This document shows, piece after piece, positions 60,954 to 64,000 of a stretch of 64,000 nucleotides of DNA; within the stretch, counting starts at the first letter, position 1, and every line of letters starts with the position of its first letter. The translations under genes and the position numbers were made by a program. Origin of the DNA: Flintibacter sp. KGMB00164 (GTDB taxonomy: Bacteria; Bacillota; Clostridia; Oscillospirales; Oscillospiraceae); the NCBI RefSeq assembly GCF_008727735.1, contig NZ_CP044227.1, positions 2,761,001 to 2,825,000 of the forward strand, read 5' to 3'. Below the pieces are notes generated by a model, which did no database searches, was not told where the DNA came from, and was given only the letters and a program-made list of their open reading frames with translations.

Positions 60954-61466
60954 CTACGCTCCCTGTCCGCAAAGCTTCTGCACGAATTCCAGAATAAAGG
61001 GCCGTCGGTCCTGATTGTTCCAGGCAACAAATTGGCTTTGCATGGCCGGATGAATGGGCGTGATTTTCACACCGTCCTCATTGATAAACGGCTGAGCCGG
61101 AAGCATGACCTCCCTTTGCCGCACCGCTTTGTTCCGCTCTGCTTTGGAATACAGGATGACAATATCTACATCCCCTGCGCCCAAAGCATGCAGCAGCTCC
61201 GGTTCCTCCCCCATGGAAAGGGTACAATGCAAATTTGGGTGTTCCCGCTTCATGTCCTTCAGCACCTGAGACCCCGCCTGCATCGCCCAGGGGTTTGCCG
61301 CCGCAATGTTCAGGTCACCTTGCTCCTTCCACTGATCATATGCTGCATCACTGTCTGCCTGGTTCTGATCCAGAAAGTCTCCCAGCTTGGAAACCGCGTA
61401 GTAGCAAAATGCCGCAACTGCCAAAAATCCTCCAAGCAAAACGAGTCCTTCCACAAATGCTTTCAT
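60954..61466 (-). CDS. Membrane-anchored substrate-binding-like protein of unknown function
   Basis: A 170-residue protein with one N-terminal membrane segment (FVEGLVLLGGFLAVAAFCYYAVSKL). The rest starts DLNIAAANPWAMQAGSQVLKDMK and continues with GAGDVDIVILYSK, which has the shape of half of a LysR-type ligand-binding or periplasmic-binding domain. The ATG at 61466 follows GAGAGGAAG. It lies between ktrA and kdpD in one operon, so a sensory or regulatory role in potassium transport is plausible. I do not recognise a named family. Confidence 0.7.
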   Translation of the reverse strand: MKAFVEGLVLLGGFLAVAAFCYYAVSKLGDFLDQNQADSDAAYDQWKEQGDLNIAAANPWAMQAGSQVLKDMKREHPNLHCTLSMGEEPELLHALGAGDVDIVILYSKAERNKAVRQREVMLPAQPFINEDGVKITPIHPAMQSQFVAWNNQDRRPFILEFVQKLCGQGA

Positions 61467-61499
61467 GGATGCCACTTCCTCTCCCAATACGGGCAGCTG

Positions 61500-62150
61500 T
61501 TATATGTGAAAACATTTTTGAATATCGCGCTGTGTTCCCAAAACCAAAACGGTACTGTGCTCGGGCAAGAAGGTATCGGGTTTGATCACCGTCATGGCAA
61601 ACTTTCCGTTCTGCTTTACCGCCATAATGTTCACATTGTATCGTCTTCTTACATCCAGCTGTCCAATGGTCTTCCCTACCCAGCTGCTTGGAACTTCGAT
61701 TTCAAAGATAGCGTGGTCATCTCCCAGGGCAATATAATCGTAAATATGATCGGAGCTATAACGGATCGCGGTCCAAATAGCCATCTGCTTTTCCGGATAG
61801 ACCACTTCATCGGCACCATTGCGCAGCAAAAATTTCGCCTGCACATCCCGCTCTGCCCGTGCAATCACTTTTTTGGCGCCTAACTCCTTTAAGAGGCAGG
61901 CTGTTTCCAGGGAACTTTGAAAGTTATCTCCAATCGCCACAATACATAGGTCAAAATTTCTGACGCCTATGGCAGTAAGAAACTCCTCACTGGTGCTGTC
62001 TCCAATCTGGGCATTGGTGACGAAAGGAAGGACCGCATCGACTCTGGCTTCATCCTTGTCTACCACCATGACCTGGTGATTTAATTCGTTCAGTTTCATC
62101 GCAATATGGCGTCCAAAGCGGCCTAAACCAATCAATAAAATTGTTTTCAT
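61500..62150 (-). CDS. ktrA: KtrA/TrkA-type regulatory subunit of a potassium channel
   Basis: A 216-residue RCK protein. The N-terminal Rossmann fold (TILLIGLGRFGRHIAMKLNEL) binds nucleotides and the C-terminal TrkA_C domain (ending LPEHSTVLVLGTQRDIQKCF) is of the type that binds c-di-AMP in other Firmicutes. It forms a ring gating the KtrB pore. It is 18 bp downstream of ktrB. Confidence 0.93.
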   Translation of the reverse strand: MKTILLIGLGRFGRHIAMKLNELNHQVMVVDKDEARVDAVLPFVTNAQIGDSTSEEFLTAIGVRNFDLCIVAIGDNFQSSLETACLLKELGAKKVIARAERDVQAKFLLRNGADEVVYPEKQMAIWTAIRYSSDHIYDYIALGDDHAIFEIEVPSSWVGKTIGQLDVRRRYNVNIMAVKQNGKFAMTVIKPDTFLPEHSTVLVLGTQRDIQKCFHI

Positions 62151-62168
62151 AACTCCTCCGTTACACCG

Positions 62169-63503
62169 TTATCCTACGGTAATTCGTTCCTGGGGAAGTC
62201 TGGCGCTGTTGCCTTGTACATGAGACAGGGCTGCAAAAATCAAGGTCAGACCTCCCACGCGTCCAAAAAACATAAGTGCGATCAGAAGCAGATGGGAAAT
62301 GCTGCTGAGCTGCGGGGTAATACCCAGGGAAAGTCCCACAGTGCCAATTGCCGATGCCGTCTCAAACAAACAGGTGAGAACAGGCAGGTCCTCCACCCGG
62401 CTGATGACCAGTCCGGCCGTTAAAAACAGCACTAAGTACATGATCAAAATGGTCGATGCCTGGGATACCACTTCGTTTGATAACCGGCGGTTAAAAAAGC
62501 TTGGATGCTCCCTGCGCCGGAACACCGCCAGGGTGTTGGCCAACAGGACCGCGAAGGTGGTGGTTTTCATACCGCCTGCGGTGGAACCGGGAGAACCGCC
62601 AATCAGCATGAGAATGATAATGACGAACTGTCCGGTCTCGCTCATGGCCGTTAAATCTGCGGTATTAAACCCAGCGGTCCTTGGTGTAACCGCCTGAAAG
62701 AAGGATAACAGGACCCGCTCCCCCATTGGCGCCTGGGTAAATTCAAACAGGAAAAAATAGATGGTGGGAATCAGAATCAAAGCGCCCGTCACCGTAAGAA
62801 TGACTTTGCTCTGCATGCGATACTTTTGAAAATGCAGGCCGTTTGTCCGGATATCTTCCCAGGTCAAAAAGCCAATGCCGCCAATGGCGATGAGCAGTGC
62901 GATCACAATGGAGATGACAGGATTGCCTGCATAATCCGTCAGGGAAGAAAAGGGGGCTTTTACCCCCATCAAATCAAAGCCTGCATTGCAAAAGGCGGAA
63001 ATGGAATGAAAGAGTGAATACCACGCGCCCTTTAAAAGTCCAAACTCACGAAAAAATACCGGAAAGAGCAGCACCGCGCCGAACAGCTCCACCGCCAGGG
63101 CCGTTTTTAGAATAAACCCGGTCCGCCGTACGATTCCCCCCACGTTTGGCGCCGCAATCGCTTCCTGCATGGTGCTGCGCTGCATCAGTCCGATCTTTCT
63201 GCCCGAGAGAATCGCGAACGCACCCGCCACCGTAATCACGCCCAGGCCGCCAATCTGGATCAGCAGAATAATGACGGACTGCCCGAAATTGGACCAATAG
63301 GTGGCGGTATCATGGATCACCAAGCCGGTCACGCAAACGGCAGACGTTGAAGTGAACAGCGCATCTAAAAAGGGGGTACATTCCCCCGTTTTTGTTGATA
63401 CAGGCAGCATGAGAAGAAAACTTCCCATGAAAATAACCAGCAGAAACCCAAATATAATAATCCGGAACGGGGACTTATTGTTTTTATGTAAAAGCCGCCA
63501 CAT
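62169..63503 (-). CDS. ktrB: KtrB/TrkH-type potassium uptake subunit
   Basis: A 444-residue potassium transporter with four pore-loop repeats and about eight membrane segments plus pore helices. Filter-like segments are TSTSAVCVTGL, ISAFCNAGFDLMG, TPRTAGFNTADL and SAIGTVGLSLG, as expected for the Trk/Ktr family. GGAGG lies close before the ATG. It heads the operon ktrB-ktrA-170aa protein-kdpD-kdpE. Confidence 0.94.
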   Translation of the reverse strand: MWRLLHKNNKSPFRIIIFGFLLVIFMGSFLLMLPVSTKTGECTPFLDALFTSTSAVCVTGLVIHDTATYWSNFGQSVIILLIQIGGLGVITVAGAFAILSGRKIGLMQRSTMQEAIAAPNVGGIVRRTGFILKTALAVELFGAVLLFPVFFREFGLLKGAWYSLFHSISAFCNAGFDLMGVKAPFSSLTDYAGNPVISIVIALLIAIGGIGFLTWEDIRTNGLHFQKYRMQSKVILTVTGALILIPTIYFFLFEFTQAPMGERVLLSFFQAVTPRTAGFNTADLTAMSETGQFVIIILMLIGGSPGSTAGGMKTTTFAVLLANTLAVFRRREHPSFFNRRLSNEVVSQASTILIMYLVLFLTAGLVISRVEDLPVLTCLFETASAIGTVGLSLGITPQLSSISHLLLIALMFFGRVGGLTLIFAALSHVQGNSARLPQERITVG

Positions 63504-63583
63504 AAGCCTCCACCTCTTAATACACCTTTATCTCATCTTTATACTCTTATTATCTACACATCGTCTAAAGGAGGTATTAACGT

Positions 63584-63718
63584 ATGAAGGCATATATTAA
63601 GACGGCATTAAGACGCCGCCTTTGTCTGAAATATTCATATTTTGATAAAATCCCTCCCTGTACACGCGTCATAGCAAAACAACGAGGATTGTACAGGTTT
63701 ATGTGGTTGGTAATATGA
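63584..63718 (+). CDS. Possible small basic protein (44 aa)
   Basis: An ATG at 63584 follows a perfect AAAGGAGGT 8 nt upstream and opens 44 codons to TGA at 63716-63718. The peptide starts MKAYIKTALRRRLCLKYSYF, is basic, and ends with a short hydrophobic run. It is divergent from ktrB. I recognise no family, and it could be a leader peptide or chance. Confidence 0.4.
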   Translation: MKAYIKTALRRRLCLKYSYFDKIPPCTRVIAKQRGLYRFMWLVI

Positions 63719-63730
63719 CAGAAAGAAAAA

Positions 63731-63765
63731 ACGTACCGGACAGAAATCGCTTTCTATCTGGTACG
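63731..63765. terminator. Hairpin terminator near the right border of the potassium module
   Basis: ACGTACCGGACAGAAA and TTTCTATCTGGTACGC pair with a 4-nt loop; a T-run follows on the minus strand (63726-63730) and a looser one on the plus strand. On the plus strand it would end the 44-aa ORF transcript. It is clearly related to the hairpin at 57508-57551. Confidence 0.65.
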
Positions 63766-63824
63766 CTTGCATTCTTTTTTCTCTCAGTTAAAACAGTTAA
63801 AATAATCCACAGGGTTTAAAAACA

Positions 63825-63859
63825 AAAAATCCTCGAAAACCGAAGTTCTCGAGGATTTT
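63825..63859 (-). terminator. Terminator after tRNA-Thr
   Basis: AAAAATCCTCGA and TCGAGGATTTTT form the stem directly after the encoded CCA end, with a T-run on the minus strand. Confidence 0.85.
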
Positions 63860-63935
<76 letters not shown>

Positions 63936-64000
63936 ATGGCTGTTCCCAAATGGGAACTATTTTGAACAGGCCAAACCTGGGATTTCCAAGGCGTCCCGGA

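Overview
The window is high-GC DNA from an anaerobic, spore-forming Clostridia, most likely an Oscillospiraceae gut bacterium of the Flavonifractor / Pseudoflavonifractor / Lawsonibacter type. This rests on gene content: a Firmicutes-order S10-spc ribosomal operon, a zinc-type S14, an archaeal/eukaryal-type prolyl-tRNA synthetase, the spore protease gpr, a SpoIIQ-like peptidase, PerR, NiaR and ECF-type vitamin uptake. No rRNA, CRISPR array, prophage or transposase was seen. The genus is inferred, not shown.

Layout. 1-9832 (minus) is the ribosomal operon from rpsJ to rplO, which runs off the left edge. It has a promoter and structured leader before rpsJ, and a second promoter with its own ~260-nt leader inserted between rpsN and rpsH. 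10211-10770 is a non-coding, hairpin-rich element whose relative lies inverted at 31279-31894. 10915-12695 holds a PfoR-like membrane transporter and the niacin repressor NiaR, each with a NiaR-type operator over its promoter. Then follow a lipoprotein, proS, an alanine/glycine:cation symporter, a two-component system, a MATE pump, a BceAB-like ABC transporter, gpr, rpsT and yihY.

26477-31273 encodes a 1598-residue fusion protein joining an HD domain, helical repeats, a NadD-like nucleotidyltransferase, an acetyltransferase-like region and a phosphoribosyltransferase-like end. After the second repeat copy come an LDH/MDH-like dehydrogenase with a flavoprotein, a LytM peptidase, an M16 peptidase, a MoxR/VWA pair with trmO, a second two-component system with an HtrA-like protease, and perR with its operator.

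43942-49637 (minus) is a five-gene polyamine operon (speA, speE, speB, carboxy(nor)spermidine dehydrogenase and decarboxylase). Its ~390-nt leader starts at a strong promoter, contains a three-way-junction RNA and ends in a perfect intrinsic terminator 25 nt before speA, so an RNA-based attenuation switch is likely. Next are an ECF S component, a MarR-MATE operon under a 37-bp palindrome, and an ECF sigma - membrane protein - ABC transporter operon.

57508-63765 is a potassium module (ktrB, ktrA, an unrecognised anchored protein, kdpD, kdpE) that looks less GC-rich than its neighbours. It is bracketed by two related terminator hairpins and lies beside tRNA-Thr.
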